DNA of 64,000 nt from AP-15 sp963845735 (GCA_963845735.1 CAWJTR010000003.1:186001-250000); one strand, 5' to 3'. Shown: positions 30,205 to 40,518, counted from the stretch's first letter. Translations and numbers: made by a program. Notes: a model not told the origin generated them from the letters alone.

Positions 30205-30486
30205 CTACACCTTGCGCGAAAACCGTGCGCTTTCCTCGATCTCGGCCGCCGCAATCGCCCGGGCAAGCGCGCCGCTCAGTTCCTTGGCCGCTTCCAGGGT
30301 TAGTTCGACGGCGACGCGCGCGCCCGGCCCGAGTGTCGAGTTCACGAAATCGATGGTGATGGCCTCTTCCAGCAGGGCGTGGTGCGGGTGGTCGTAGGAC
30401 ACCACCGAATGGGTCAGATCAAACCACCCGTCACCGCCCTTGCCGGCGCCATCGGCGCCGACGATCTCGACGATCGAGGTGCACAT
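30205..30486 (-). CDS. DUF6295-like small protein
   Basis: Small cytosolic protein of 93 residues, starting MCTSIVEIVGADGAGKGGDGWFD. The VSYDHPHHALLEEAITIDFVN core followed by a GPGARVAVELTLEAAKEL helix resembles DUF6295 proteins. The start at 30486 is preferred because upstream in-frame sequence belongs to the dienelactone hydrolase in another frame; it lies 7 bases after that gene's stop. No function is known. The His-rich HPHH segment could bind a metal, but that is only a guess. Confidence 0.65.
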   Translation of the reverse strand: MCTSIVEIVGADGAGKGGDGWFDLTHSVVSYDHPHHALLEEAITIDFVNSTLGPGARVAVELTLEAAKELSGALARAIAAAEIEESARFSRKV

Positions 30487-30493
30487 GCCGGCG

Positions 30494-31240
30494 TTATTTG
30501 GCCAAGTGCTTGTGCAAGAACCCGAACACCTTTTGCCAGCCATCCAGCGCCTGCTCGATGCGGTAAGCCGGACGGTCGTAGTAGAAGAAGCCGTGACCGG
30601 CGCCATCGTAACGGTGAAACTCGTACTGTTTGCCGTGCTTCTTCAGTTCGGCCTCGTGCTGGTCCACCTGCTCCGGGGTCGGCGCCCGATCCTCATTGCC
30701 GAACAGACCGAGCAGAGGGCAGGACAGGTCCTTGGTAAAGTCGATCGGCGCCTTTGGCTGCTTCGGGTTCAGCTCCTCCTTGCTCATCACCACCCGGCCG
30801 CCCCACAGCTCGCACGCGGCGTTGATGCTCTTGGTATGGCAGGCAAACAGGAAGGTCTGCCGTCCGCCCGAGCAGGTGCCGAACACGCCGACCTTGCCAT
30901 TGAGCCAGGGCTGGGCGCGCAACCATGCCACCGCACCCTCGGTGTCGCCGATGACCTGCGCATCGGGAACGCCGCCCTCGGCCCGCACCTTGGCGGCGAC
31001 ATCATCGGCTTTGCCTTCGCCGGCGCGGTGATAGAGGTTATGGCTGATCGTCGCGTAGCCGTGATGTGCGAACTTACGGGTCGCCTCGCGGTACCATTCG
31101 TCCCAGCCGGGCGCATGGTGCAGCAGCACCATGCCGGGGAACGGGCCCGGGCCCAACGGCCGCGCCACATAGGCCGAGATCGGCTGATGCTTGTCGCCGT
31201 TGATCGCAATCGTCTCCGCAATCATGCCTTCGTAAGCCAT
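30494..31240 (-). CDS. Dienelactone hydrolase family protein
   Basis: Alpha/beta hydrolase of the DLH family, 248 residues. The nucleophile is Cys123 in GTCSGG rather than Ser, with Asp184 in GNEDRAP and His216 in AGHGFFYY, which is the dienelactone-hydrolase catalytic triad. The HHAPGWDEWYREATRKFAHHGY N-terminal part is typical. Classical DLH opens dienelactone in chlorocatechol breakdown; many homologues act on other lactones and esters. It is in one unit with the DUF6295 and perhaps the CMD-fold genes. Confidence 0.85.
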   Translation of the reverse strand: MAYEGMIAETIAINGDKHQPISAYVARPLGPGPFPGMVLLHHAPGWDEWYREATRKFAHHGYATISHNLYHRAGEGKADDVAAKVRAEGGVPDAQVIGDTEGAVAWLRAQPWLNGKVGVFGTCSGGRQTFLFACHTKSINAACELWGGRVVMSKEELNPKQPKAPIDFTKDLSCPLLGLFGNEDRAPTPEQVDQHEAELKKHGKQYEFHRYDGAGHGFFYYDRPAYRIEQALDGWQKVFGFLHKHLAK

Positions 31241-31483
31241 CGTCTCTCCCCTTTCTGTTGCAGGCAGGCCGCCCGATCGGCGGTCGTTCCAGCCCTAATG
31301 GTTAGCGCAGGCGCGGGCCCGGGTCCATCCCCAGATACACCCGGCTACCGAGGGACTACCATTCCGGCAGCTGAAGATTGCCTGGATCTCGAACGCCGTG
31401 CCATTACTCGCCGGTGCGGTGGCAACCGGTGGAGGCCGGGCGCGTCTTCCTGAGCGTACCGGTCTCACGCGAGGATGACGATC

Positions 31484-32380
31484 ATGGCTAATGACAAGAT
31501 GATGGCGCAAATCTCCGGGCAGGGCGGCTTCATCGCCGCGCTTGACCAGAGCGGCGGATCAACGCCCGGCGCCCTGCGTCTCTACGGCATTGCGGACAAC
31601 GCCTATAGCGGCGATGCCGAGATGTTCCGGCTCGTGCACGAGATGCGCGTGCGCATCATCACGGCACCTGCCTTCACCGGAGCCAAGGTCATCGCGACGA
31701 TCCTTTTCGAAGGCACGATGGACGGCGAGGTGAAGGGAAAATCTGCTCCGGCTTTCCTGTGGGAGGAACGGGGCGTCATCCCCTTTGTGAAGGTCGATAA
31801 GGGGCTCGAGGCCGAGAAAGACGGCGTCCAGCTGATGAGGCCGATGCCGGAACTGGATGCGCTGCTGACCCGGGCGGTCAAGCTCGGCGTCTTCGGCACC
31901 AAGATGCGCTCGGTCATCAACCTGCCCTCGAAAAACGGTATCGCTGCCGTCGTGGCGCAGCAGTTCGACGTGGCCGGACAGATCGCCAAGCACGGGCTGA
32001 TGCCGATCATCGAGCCGGAAGTGTCGATAAAGAGCCCCGGCAAAGCCGATGCCGAAGCGATCCTCCTCGCGGAACTGACCAAAAACCTCGATGCTCTGCC
32101 GGCTGGCCGCCAAGTGATGCTCAAATTGACGCTCCCGGATGTTCCGGATCTCTATTCGGCGCTAACCAGGCACCAGCACGTGGCCAGGGTCGTGGCACTC
32201 TCGGGCGGCTATACGCGAGCCGTCGCCTGTCAGCGCCTCTCCACTAATCACGGCATGATCGCGAGCTTTTCGCGCGCCCTCGTCGAAGAGCTCAAGCATT
32301 CGATGAGCGATGCCGAGTTCGAGGCGGCTTTGGCAAAATCAATCGACGAGATTTACCGGGCCTCGACCGTCAAGGTTTGA
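31484..32380 (+). CDS. Class I fructose-bisphosphate aldolase
   Basis: Schiff-base (class I) fructose-1,6-bisphosphate aldolase, 298 residues, the small bacterial form. The N-terminal FIAALDQSGGSTPGALRLYGI, the MRSVINLPSKNGI segment, IEPEVSIKSPGKADAE and the C-terminal GGYTRAVACQRLSTNHGMIASFSRAL are hallmarks of the Glycolytic family. GAGG at 31471-31474 is 9 bases from ATG 31484; an ATG at 31475 would abut it and is less likely. It has no glycolytic neighbours and may serve gluconeogenesis from acids made by the surrounding catabolic genes. Confidence 0.88.
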   Translation: MANDKMMAQISGQGGFIAALDQSGGSTPGALRLYGIADNAYSGDAEMFRLVHEMRVRIITAPAFTGAKVIATILFEGTMDGEVKGKSAPAFLWEERGVIPFVKVDKGLEAEKDGVQLMRPMPELDALLTRAVKLGVFGTKMRSVINLPSKNGIAAVVAQQFDVAGQIAKHGLMPIIEPEVSIKSPGKADAEAILLAELTKNLDALPAGRQVMLKLTLPDVPDLYSALTRHQHVARVVALSGGYTRAVACQRLSTNHGMIASFSRALVEELKHSMSDAEFEAALAKSIDEIYRASTVKV

Positions 32381-32424
32381 TCCCGGGTAGCGGCCGGCGA
32401 GCCGGAGTTGAGGAAGGCGTTGGC

Positions 32425-33501
32425 ATGCCTGTGGAGATGATCGGCTGGATCGCGCCCCGGGTCTCGTCGGAGCTGATCCCGCCATCCGGACCGCCTCTCG
32501 ACGCCGACGTGATCGCCGAGACGGCGCGCATTCACGAGCGCGCCGGCTTCGACCGCGTGCTGATCGGCTATTTCTCGGATGCGCCGGACGGGTTCTTGGT
32601 TGGAGCGCACGCCGCGGCGGTAACCGAGCGGCTGAGTTTTCTCTTGGCGCATCGTCCGGGGTTCGTGGCGCCGCCGGTCGCTGCCCGCAAGCTCGCGACT
32701 CTGGACCAGCTCAGCAATGGCCGTCTCGCAGTTCACATGATCGCCGGCGGCAGCGACGCCGAGCAGGCCAAGGACGGCGACTGGGCCGAACATGACGCCC
32801 GCTATCGCCGCTCCGAGGAATATGTCTCCCTGTTGCGCCGGACCTGGACCGAACGGGCGCCGTTCGACCACGAGGGCGAGTTCTACCGTACCCGCGGAAC
32901 CTTTTCGGAAATCCGCTGTCGCCAGCAGCCGCATATTCCGATCTATGGCGGCGGCGGCTCCGACGCGGCGATCCGCGCGCTAGCCCCGCATGTCGATGTC
33001 TTTATGCTATGGGGCGAACCGTTGAAGGACACGGCCCTGTTCATGGATCGGGTGCGACACGAGGCGGCACTCTCCGCCCGCAACCCGACTTTCAGCCTGT
33101 CGACCCGTCCGATCCTGGCGGCAACCGAAGGCGCAGCCTGGGACCGGGCCAGGGCAATCCTCGACCGGGTGCTGATCAATCGCGGCGGTGCTCCGGCGCC
33201 ACAGCCCCAGAATTTCGGCTCCAAGCGGCTGCTGCACGCGGCGGCAGAAGCCGAGGTGCATGACACCTGCTTGTGGACCTCGCTGGCCATCGCGACCGGT
33301 GCCCGCGGAAATTCGACCGCGCTGGTCGGCACGCCCGAAACGGTAGCGAAGGCGCTACTCGAATACTACAAGCTGGGGGCCACCAGCCTGTTGATCCGCG
33401 GCTACGATCCCCGGCCGGACGCCGTTCAGTATGGCGAGGAACTGATCCCGCGTATCCGCAAATTGGTAGCGGATTACGACGCTGCGAGCGGCGCCGGATA
33501 A
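32425..33501 (+). CDS. LLM class flavin-dependent oxidoreductase, SsuD-like
   Basis: Luciferase-like monooxygenase of 358 residues, in the alkanesulfonate-monooxygenase (SsuD) branch. RVLIGYFSDAPDGFLVGAHAA, LSFLLAHRPGFVAPPVAARKLATLDQLS, GRLAVHMIAGGSDAEQAKDGD and RYRRSEEYVSLLRRTWTE follow the SsuD order closely. GAGGAAGG precedes ATG 32425. No sulfonate transporter or SsuE flavin reductase gene is adjacent, so another organosulfur or carbon substrate is possible. It overlaps the convergent flavoprotein gene by 28 bases. Confidence 0.87.
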   Translation: MPVEMIGWIAPRVSSELIPPSGPPLDADVIAETARIHERAGFDRVLIGYFSDAPDGFLVGAHAAAVTERLSFLLAHRPGFVAPPVAARKLATLDQLSNGRLAVHMIAGGSDAEQAKDGDWAEHDARYRRSEEYVSLLRRTWTERAPFDHEGEFYRTRGTFSEIRCRQQPHIPIYGGGGSDAAIRALAPHVDVFMLWGEPLKDTALFMDRVRHEAALSARNPTFSLSTRPILAATEGAAWDRARAILDRVLINRGGAPAPQPQNFGSKRLLHAAAEAEVHDTCLWTSLAIATGARGNSTALVGTPETVAKALLEYYKLGATSLLIRGYDPRPDAVQYGEELIPRIRKLVADYDAASGAG

Positions 33502-35219
33502 TCCGGGTCGACTTCGAGCCGGGCTGCCGCTGCGGCAGCGTTTCCGGCGATGTAGCCCTGGCAGACGGCCCGGGCCAAGCCGTGCTGGCTGAACCCCCCG
33601 GCCGATTCGCCGCCACAATAGAGCCCCGGGATGATTTCGCCGTTTAGGTCTATCACCTGACATTGTGCATTGATGCGCAGTCCGGCGCGGGTGTCATGCA
33701 CAACCGGCGTGGCCCAGGCAGCGTAGAACGGCGGCTTGGCGATCGTGTACATCGGCCTGGGCTTGACGAAATCCTCGTCAACGCCAGAAGCGACAAATGA
33801 ATTATAGCGCGCGACGGTTTCCTCCAGGTTCGCCGGCGGCATCGGAACGCGCTGATATTTCATGACGATCTTCTCGGCGAGATCGGCCAATCTATTGGCG
33901 CTGAAAAAGAAGCCGGCCGCGATATCGACATGGGGCGGGTTTGGCGTCCATCCTTCGCGTGCGACAGCGTCGCTATCGAAAATGGCCCAAATCGGACCGC
34001 CGCCATTGTGTCCGTCGTCAATCCCGGCGAGCGCTGCATTCAAAAAATTGTTGGGATTCCAATTGAGGTTGTTGGCATTGAGATAGCTGCCTTGCACGTA
34101 GGGATCGAGCGAGTTGTAGTTGTTGGCGATGTATTGTCCCCCGGTCTCGTCATAGAAGCGCTTGCCCAGCATGTTGACCAGGATGACGTCCTGCCAATCC
34201 GCCACCCTGAGGCCGGTCGCGCGCGCCCGGTCGAATATGGGACTGCCCGGCATCCACTGGAGATGTCGGTAATTGTACTGGCACCCGATCGAACCCGGCT
34301 TGGTGACGTTCGAACCGAATTCGCCGATCTGGTTGTAAAAACCCCACAACGAGGCGCCGATCGCCATGGCCGCGAGCTCGCCGCTCGCGTCCTGGTCGGA
34401 CCACGGCATGCCGGCGAGACCACAATATTCCTCGGTCAGGCGCGGGTCGAACATGCGGCGGAAGTTGACATTGCCGGTCGAGCCGCCGGTGCCGATGATA
34501 ACGGCCTGACGCGCGCGGATGTTCAACGCCGCCCCCTTGTGGTCGACCGCGATACCGAGCACCGGGCCGGAATTCGCGGCCTGCCGCCAGATCCGGGTCA
34601 TTCGGTGTTCGAGCAGGATCTGCACGCCGACTTTTCTGGCCGCGACTTCAAGCGATCGCATCAAGCCATTGCCGGAAGAGCGGGTCTTTTGGATCGTCGG
34701 ATCCGCCGGCTCGCCATTGTACACCATCGGCCAATGCATCACGGCGCAATGCATTTCGCGCGGCACCGAATTTCCGACCGAGTTGCCGCCAATGGCATCC
34801 GGGGCTTTGTCGACAAAAATGACGCCGTGGGCGACCAACCATTCAAATGTAGGAGCGCTGTTGTCCGCGAACGCGCGAATGATTTCGCGATCGTTGTACC
34901 GGTAATCCGGAAAGCCGTTGGGCCCAACCACTGACCAGTCGGTCAGATCGCGGAACAACAGGTCTGGGGAATCCTCGATGCCATATTGTTTCTGCACGCT
35001 GGTGCCGCCGCCGAGCGGAACATTGCCCCCACTGATGATGGCATGACCGCCGATATCCTTTTCCGTCTCGACGAGGATTACCGTGCAGCCGGCCTCCCGC
35101 GCGACAATGGCGGCAGGAAGTCCGGTGGCCCCCGCGCCGATCACGACGACATCGCACTCGCGATCCCAGCTGGACGGATGCTGCGAATCTTCTGCCGCAG
35201 CCGGTGTTCGGTTCACCAC
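33474..35219 (-). CDS. FAD-binding dehydrogenase (fumarate reductase/KstD-like flavoprotein)
   Basis: Large flavoprotein of the FAD_binding_2 family, 581 residues, intact. VVVIGAGATGLPAAIVAREAG near residue 25 binds FAD. GGHAIISGGNVPLGGGT and GNGLMRSLEVAARK are typical of the fumarate-reductase and 3-ketosteroid-delta1-dehydrogenase superfamily. The C-terminal GLYCGGESAGGFSQHGLARAVCQGYIAGN closes the fold. The start is GTG 35219, with GGGGGAAG about 10 bases upstream. There is no membrane anchor, haem or Fe-S partner. The substrate is unknown; an alkene-to-alkane or reverse reaction is expected. Confidence 0.82.
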   Translation of the reverse strand: MVNRTPAAAEDSQHPSSWDRECDVVVIGAGATGLPAAIVAREAGCTVILVETEKDIGGHAIISGGNVPLGGGTSVQKQYGIEDSPDLLFRDLTDWSVVGPNGFPDYRYNDREIIRAFADNSAPTFEWLVAHGVIFVDKAPDAIGGNSVGNSVPREMHCAVMHWPMVYNGEPADPTIQKTRSSGNGLMRSLEVAARKVGVQILLEHRMTRIWRQAANSGPVLGIAVDHKGAALNIRARQAVIIGTGGSTGNVNFRRMFDPRLTEEYCGLAGMPWSDQDASGELAAMAIGASLWGFYNQIGEFGSNVTKPGSIGCQYNYRHLQWMPGSPIFDRARATGLRVADWQDVILVNMLGKRFYDETGGQYIANNYNSLDPYVQGSYLNANNLNWNPNNFLNAALAGIDDGHNGGGPIWAIFDSDAVAREGWTPNPPHVDIAAGFFFSANRLADLAEKIVMKYQRVPMPPANLEETVARYNSFVASGVDEDFVKPRPMYTIAKPPFYAAWATPVVHDTRAGLRINAQCQVIDLNGEIIPGLYCGGESAGGFSQHGLARAVCQGYIAGNAAAAAARLEVDPDYPAPLAAS

Positions 35220-35458
35220 GGGTTTCTTCCCCCTTGTCTTTTCACACGCGTGCCCTGGCGGTCATCAAACCCATATCGGGCTCGGTGAGATTTAGGACGC
35301 ACAAACGGTACGTGACCACAACGCAAACCAGCCGAGCGAGGCGGCGGATGGCGCTGATCTCATCTGCCCCACGCTTGCTGATCCAGCGAAACTTGCGCTG
35401 GCGCGGTGTTTCCACTCCATTGATTTGGGCTAGCGGATAGGTCTACCTGGAGGGAAGT

Positions 35459-35670
35459 ATGCAGGAACCCGCCATGGACGCCAAGGGCGCGGACTATCGC
35501 CGTGGCTTATCGACAATACGGACGGGCGTGCACCCGACAATTTCGGCGGTTGCTTCGCCTATGAAGCAGCGAGTGAACGTGCTTGCCCCCTGCCCTACGT
35601 CGGCGGTGGTAGCATGAAGATTGAAAACCGCTGGAGAGGACCCTATGGCATACGACATATCACCTCCTGA
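35459..35670 (+). CDS. Small hypothetical ORF upstream of DUF1653 gene (probable frameshift)
   Basis: ATG 35459 follows a strong GGAGGGAAGT ribosome site. The first frame reads MQEPAMDAKGADYRR. A one-base deletion near 35500 appears to join this to WLIDNTDGRAPDNFGG, then CFAYEAASERACPLPYVGG, ending TGA 35668-35670. The uncorrected frame ends at TGA 35615-35617 (52 residues). The corrected protein (about 70 residues) has more natural composition and overlaps the next gene by 26 bases. The family is not recognised. The rest of the 425-base gap before the DUF1653 gene shows nothing. Confidence 0.4.
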
Positions 35671-35995
35671 ACAACGGCCTGAGCCGGGATATTACTATCA
35701 TTACAAACACGACCCGAGCGGACCACTAAACAACTACGCCTATTACATATATGGTATCGGCCACCACACCGAGGATGATTGCCGGCCCGAAGATGCCTTT
35801 ATGCAAGTATACCGGCCATTATACGAGGCCTATGCGTACAGGAACGGCGGGATGTTCGATCTGCGTCCGTTGCACATGTTCTATGAACCGGCCAAGCTGA
35901 ACGGCAAAGAGGTGCAACGGTTCACCAAGATCACCGACCCGGTAGTGATCGCACAACTACAGGCAATCAAAGCCCGCATGTATCCAAACCCCTAA
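35645..35995 (+). CDS. DUF1653-like protein
   Basis: Small protein of 116 residues matching the DUF1653 pattern: GYYYHYKHDP, GIGHHTEDD, MQVYRPLYEAY, LRPLHMFYEPAKLNGKEVQRF. The usual DUF1653 core is about 60 residues and begins GxYRHYKG; this copy has an insertion (SGPLNNYAYYIY) after HYK and a C-terminal tail to MYPNP. GGAGAGGACC lies just before ATG 35645. Its base composition is less GC-rich than its neighbours (many TAT, ATT and ACA codons), hinting at transfer. Function unknown. Confidence 0.72.
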   Translation: MAYDISPPEQRPEPGYYYHYKHDPSGPLNNYAYYIYGIGHHTEDDCRPEDAFMQVYRPLYEAYAYRNGGMFDLRPLHMFYEPAKLNGKEVQRFTKITDPVVIAQLQAIKARMYPNP

Positions 35996-36092
35996 CAGCC
36001 GCTGCAGGGCGGAACAGTGCAGCTCCTTCCGCCTACGACCACGCCGGGCCGCGCTCTTCGCCTAACGGATAGGTGCCGAGGGTGACCGTTCG

Positions 36093-37586
<1,494 letters not shown>

Positions 37587-37855
37587 CACGATGCACCCGC
37601 TCGCTGATCTCCTCGAATGCTCTATCATAGGCCCGGCGGGGTCCCGGCGGCAGCGGATTTTGAGCGAAAGCGCGACCGCCTTGACTCGTACCACAGGCTC
37701 CAGCGGATCGGGGCAAAACCTGAGCTGGTTTGCCCGGAACCGGTTGTTCCGAACGCGATCCAAAATGGCGGTAAAGTATCACCGCGCATATCGTCCCGAA
37801 GGGCGAACCCGGCATCCCGCACAGAATTCTGCAGACTGACAGGCGGGCAAACAGC

Positions 37856-38692
37856 ATGTTCTTGATCGGCAAGCTCGGCTGGGCGGTCCTGCAACCCGGC
37901 AACCTGCTGGTGCTGTTGTTGAGCGCCGGCTTCCTGCTGTTGCTGTCGTCGCGGGGGCGTCGAGGTAAGGCACTGATCGGCCTGGCGACGGTTGGATTCA
38001 TCGTGCTTGCCGTCGTGCCGCTTGGCCCCGCCCTTTTGCTCGAACTCGAACAGCGGTTTCCGCGGCCAGCCGCATTGCCGGCCAGGATCGACGGGATCCT
38101 CGTGCTGGGCGGCGCGGTCGATCCGCGTCTTTCGTTGGCCTACGGCGAAACCGTGTTCAACGGCTCGGTCACCCGGGTCTTGGCCGCTACGGCTCTCGCT
38201 CGCCGTCACCCCGAGGCAAAGCTGGCGCTGGTCGGTGGCGAGGGCGACTTTTTTCCCACCGGATATCCCGAAGCGCGCGCGACCCTCGGCTTTGTCCTCG
38301 ATGAAGGGATCGCCCGCGATCGTGTGATCCTCGAGCCGCGTTCGCGCAGCACCCATGAGAACGCGGTGTTTGCCAGGGCGCTGATTCGCCCAAAACCGGG
38401 CGAGAACTGGGTATTGATTACGTCAGCGTTCCATATGCCGCGCGCCGTCGCGTCGTTTCGCGCGGTCGACTGGCCAGTGATCCCATATCCGGTCGATTAT
38501 AAGGTCGATCCGAAGGCCGGCCTGAGCCCAAATTTCAATATGCTCGACGGGCTCAGCGCCTTCACAATCGCCGGCAAGGAGTGGCTCGGTCTGGCGGCGT
38601 ATCGGCTGTTCGGATGGACGCGAGAACTGTTTCCGAGGGAAGCCGTCGGCGCGACGACAGGGCGCAGCGAAGAGCCTGTCAAATCCCGCTAA
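37856..38692 (+). CDS. YdcF family (DUF218) membrane protein
   Basis: Inner-membrane protein of 278 residues with two N-terminal hydrophobic helices (about residues 10-31 and 38-58), followed by a periplasmic DUF218 domain. The domain shows DGILVLGGAVDPRLSLAYGE, LALVGGEGDFFPTGYPEA, LEPRSRSTHENAVFARAL and WVLITSAFHMPRAVASF, all standard for the YdcF/ElyC/SanA group linked to envelope maintenance. The exact role is unknown. Its 3' end overlaps the stop end of a tiny minus-strand ORF (38679-38766). Confidence 0.85.
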   Translation: MFLIGKLGWAVLQPGNLLVLLLSAGFLLLLSSRGRRGKALIGLATVGFIVLAVVPLGPALLLELEQRFPRPAALPARIDGILVLGGAVDPRLSLAYGETVFNGSVTRVLAATALARRHPEAKLALVGGEGDFFPTGYPEARATLGFVLDEGIARDRVILEPRSRSTHENAVFARALIRPKPGENWVLITSAFHMPRAVASFRAVDWPVIPYPVDYKVDPKAGLSPNFNMLDGLSAFTIAGKEWLGLAAYRLFGWTRELFPREAVGATTGRSEEPVKSR

Positions 38693-38766
38693 TTGCGCTT
38701 GCGCCGAGAACACGGGTCCAGGCGACCGCGAGAGTTATCCCGCCTCCAATAGACCCATCGAGACAT
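38679..38766 (-). pseudogene. Tiny membrane-peptide gene, frameshifted paralogue
   Basis: Reading from ATG 38766 gives MSRWVYW. After removing one extra G of the coding strand near 38744 (AG[g]C GGG) it continues SGITLAVAWTRVLGAS, ending AISGI with TGA at 38679-38681. This aligns over its whole length with the intact 28-residue ORF at 39036-39122 (RWVYWSGITL-V-WT...GI). The extra base destroys the frame in the sequence as given. The upstream site (AGGGG) is weaker than that of its twin. The end overlaps the ydcF-like gene on the other strand. Confidence 0.4.
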
Positions 38767-39035
38767 CGCAACCCCTGGTCTGGGACCTGCTGGTCGGAAC
38801 ACCATCCGGAGTGGCGGTCATGTACAATCGCGCGCATCGTCCAGCCGGCATCGACGACATCATGCCGTTTATTGCTGATCCCGCGTAGTGGGGATTATCC
38901 GCGAAGCCGCCTGTAGTTACCGCCACCCATCTCGCGGGGTAGCGCAGGAGCATCCGTGAGCGACTTCCGGATGGGCGAAAAGAATTCTTGGGTTGACGGC
39001 CGATCAATCACGCCGAGCGGGCACGGAGAAGGCCC

Positions 39036-39122
39036 TCAGATCCCGTTCAATGCGCTATACGCGGATAACGCGGTCCAGACGACCAGCAGCGTTATCCCGC
39101 TCCAATAGACCCACCGATACAT
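39036..39122 (-). CDS. Tiny single-pass membrane peptide (28 aa)
   Basis: ORF of 28 codons from ATG 39122: MYRWVYWSGITLLVVWTALS, then AYSALNGI. GGGGGAGAG lies about 8 bases upstream on the minus strand, a strong ribosome site. Residues 8-26 form one hydrophobic helix preceded by an Arg, so a single-pass inner-membrane peptide is predicted. A diverged, frameshifted copy lies about 270 bases away at 38679-38766. Conservation between the copies at protein level (RWVYWSGITL, WT, closing GI) supports coding. It lies in the otherwise empty 554-base gap before the RNA methyltransferase gene; no family is known to me. Confidence 0.5.
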   Translation of the reverse strand: MYRWVYWSGITLLVVWTALSAYSALNGI

Positions 39123-39246
39123 CGCAAACTCTCCCCCTTCGCCGAAGATGATGGACCCGGCCATATCTTAGGCGTGCTCCTACTATAGGCAGTGTGAGGA
39201 ACGTCACTTCCCCGCTCCCATAGCATCAAGGAAGGATTCGATCGCA

Positions 39247-40518
39247 ATGCGGCGACGGGAAGGCGAATTGGTGGAATTGTCGGTCGAGCGCATCGGCGCC
39301 GCCGGGGACGGCATCGCGCGATGGCGGGACGAGCCCGTCTTTCTCCCGTTCACCGTGCTGGGTGACCATGTCCGCGCCCGGCTCGGCTCCCGCCGCGGCG
39401 GCGGATTGGAAGGGCGCGTCGTCGAACTTCTCGATTCGGGTCCTGCACGCGTTCCGCCGCCTTGTCGCCATTTCGGGCGCTGCGGCGGCTGCGCCCTGCA
39501 GCACCTCGACCCTGGTCTCTACCAGGAGGTTAAGCTCGGCAGGCTCTTGAACGCGCTGGAACGGGCCGGGATCGACCCCGTGGTCGTCGAGCCGCTGCGG
39601 ATGGTTCCGCCGGTACGCCGGCGGGCGCGGCTCGGGCTCGCGCGCCCTCGTGACCTGCGCCAGTCGGTGCGGATCGGGTTTCGCGAAAGGTTTTCTCACG
39701 AACTTGTCGATCTGCGCGAATGCCTGGTGCTGGAACCGGCATTGTTGGCGCTCGTGGGCGAGTTGCGGCGTTTCGTCTCCGATCTGCTGCCGCCAGGCGG
39801 CACGGCCGAGGCGACCCTGAGCCGCACCGACAGCGGCATCGACTTGCTGCTCGAAGCCTTGGAGCCGCCTGGGCTTGGCGCGCTCGAAGCCCTGGCGCGG
39901 CTAGGCGACGAACTCGATCTCGCCCGCATCATCTGGCGGTCACCCGAAGGGGAAATCCCGGTGGTTGAGCGCCGCCCGGCCCGCTTGCTGCTGTCGGGGA
40001 TCGCCGTTTCATTCCCGCCAGGCGCTTTTCTTCAGGCGAGCGAAGCGGCCGAGCGCATCCTCGTCGAAGAGGTCCTCGCCGGGGTCGGTCGGCATCGCCC
40101 AGTGCTCGATCTTTTCGCCGGGCTCGGCGCCTTTGCCTTTGCGCTGGCCTGCAGCGGACCGGTGCATGCTGTCGAGGGCGATGAGCGCAGTGCCGCCGCA
40201 CTGGCCCGTGCCGCCGCCAATGCACCCGGTGTCACCGTCGAGCGCCGCGATCTGGCGCGCGATCCGCTGCCGCCCGAAGCTTTGGCCCGGTTTACCGCCG
40301 CGGTGTTCGACCCGCCGCGCGCTGGCGCCGCCCGGCAGGCCGCAGCACTCGCCGCCTCGCCACTCGACAACGTGGTCGCCGTTTCCTGCAACCCCGCCAC
40401 CTTCGCCCGCGACGCCGCAAGGCTGATCGCTGGCGGGTTGCGCCTCGAGCGGGTGGTGCCGATCGACCAGTTCGTATGGTCGCCGCATCTCGAACTCGCC
40501 GCAGTGTTTCGGCGATAA
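39247..40518 (+). CDS. Class I SAM-dependent RNA methyltransferase, RlmD/TrmA (RumA) family
   Basis: 23S rRNA or tRNA m5U-type methyltransferase, 423 residues. The N-terminal TRAM-like domain (VELSVERIGAAGDGIA) is followed by the 4Fe-4S cysteines C73, C79 and C82 in CRHFGRCGGCALQ, with a fourth in LRECLVL. The catalytic domain shows LDLFAGLGAFAFALA (SAM motif I), VFDPPRAGA and the nucleophile SCNPATFARD. The enzyme is rather divergent from E. coli RlmD, so the exact target base is uncertain. Monocistronic and intact. Confidence 0.87.
   Translation: MRRREGELVELSVERIGAAGDGIARWRDEPVFLPFTVLGDHVRARLGSRRGGGLEGRVVELLDSGPARVPPPCRHFGRCGGCALQHLDPGLYQEVKLGRLLNALERAGIDPVVVEPLRMVPPVRRRARLGLARPRDLRQSVRIGFRERFSHELVDLRECLVLEPALLALVGELRRFVSDLLPPGGTAEATLSRTDSGIDLLLEALEPPGLGALEALARLGDELDLARIIWRSPEGEIPVVERRPARLLLSGIAVSFPPGAFLQASEAAERILVEEVLAGVGRHRPVLDLFAGLGAFAFALACSGPVHAVEGDERSAAALARAAANAPGVTVERRDLARDPLPPEALARFTAAVFDPPRAGAARQAAALAASPLDNVVAVSCNPATFARDAARLIAGGLRLERVVPIDQFVWSPHLELAAVFRR

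Noticed and set aside
619..33501. Bioluminescence (lux) operon
   Set aside because: The luciferase-like genes are not accompanied by luxCDE fatty-acid reductase genes and differ in subfamily from LuxA/LuxB.
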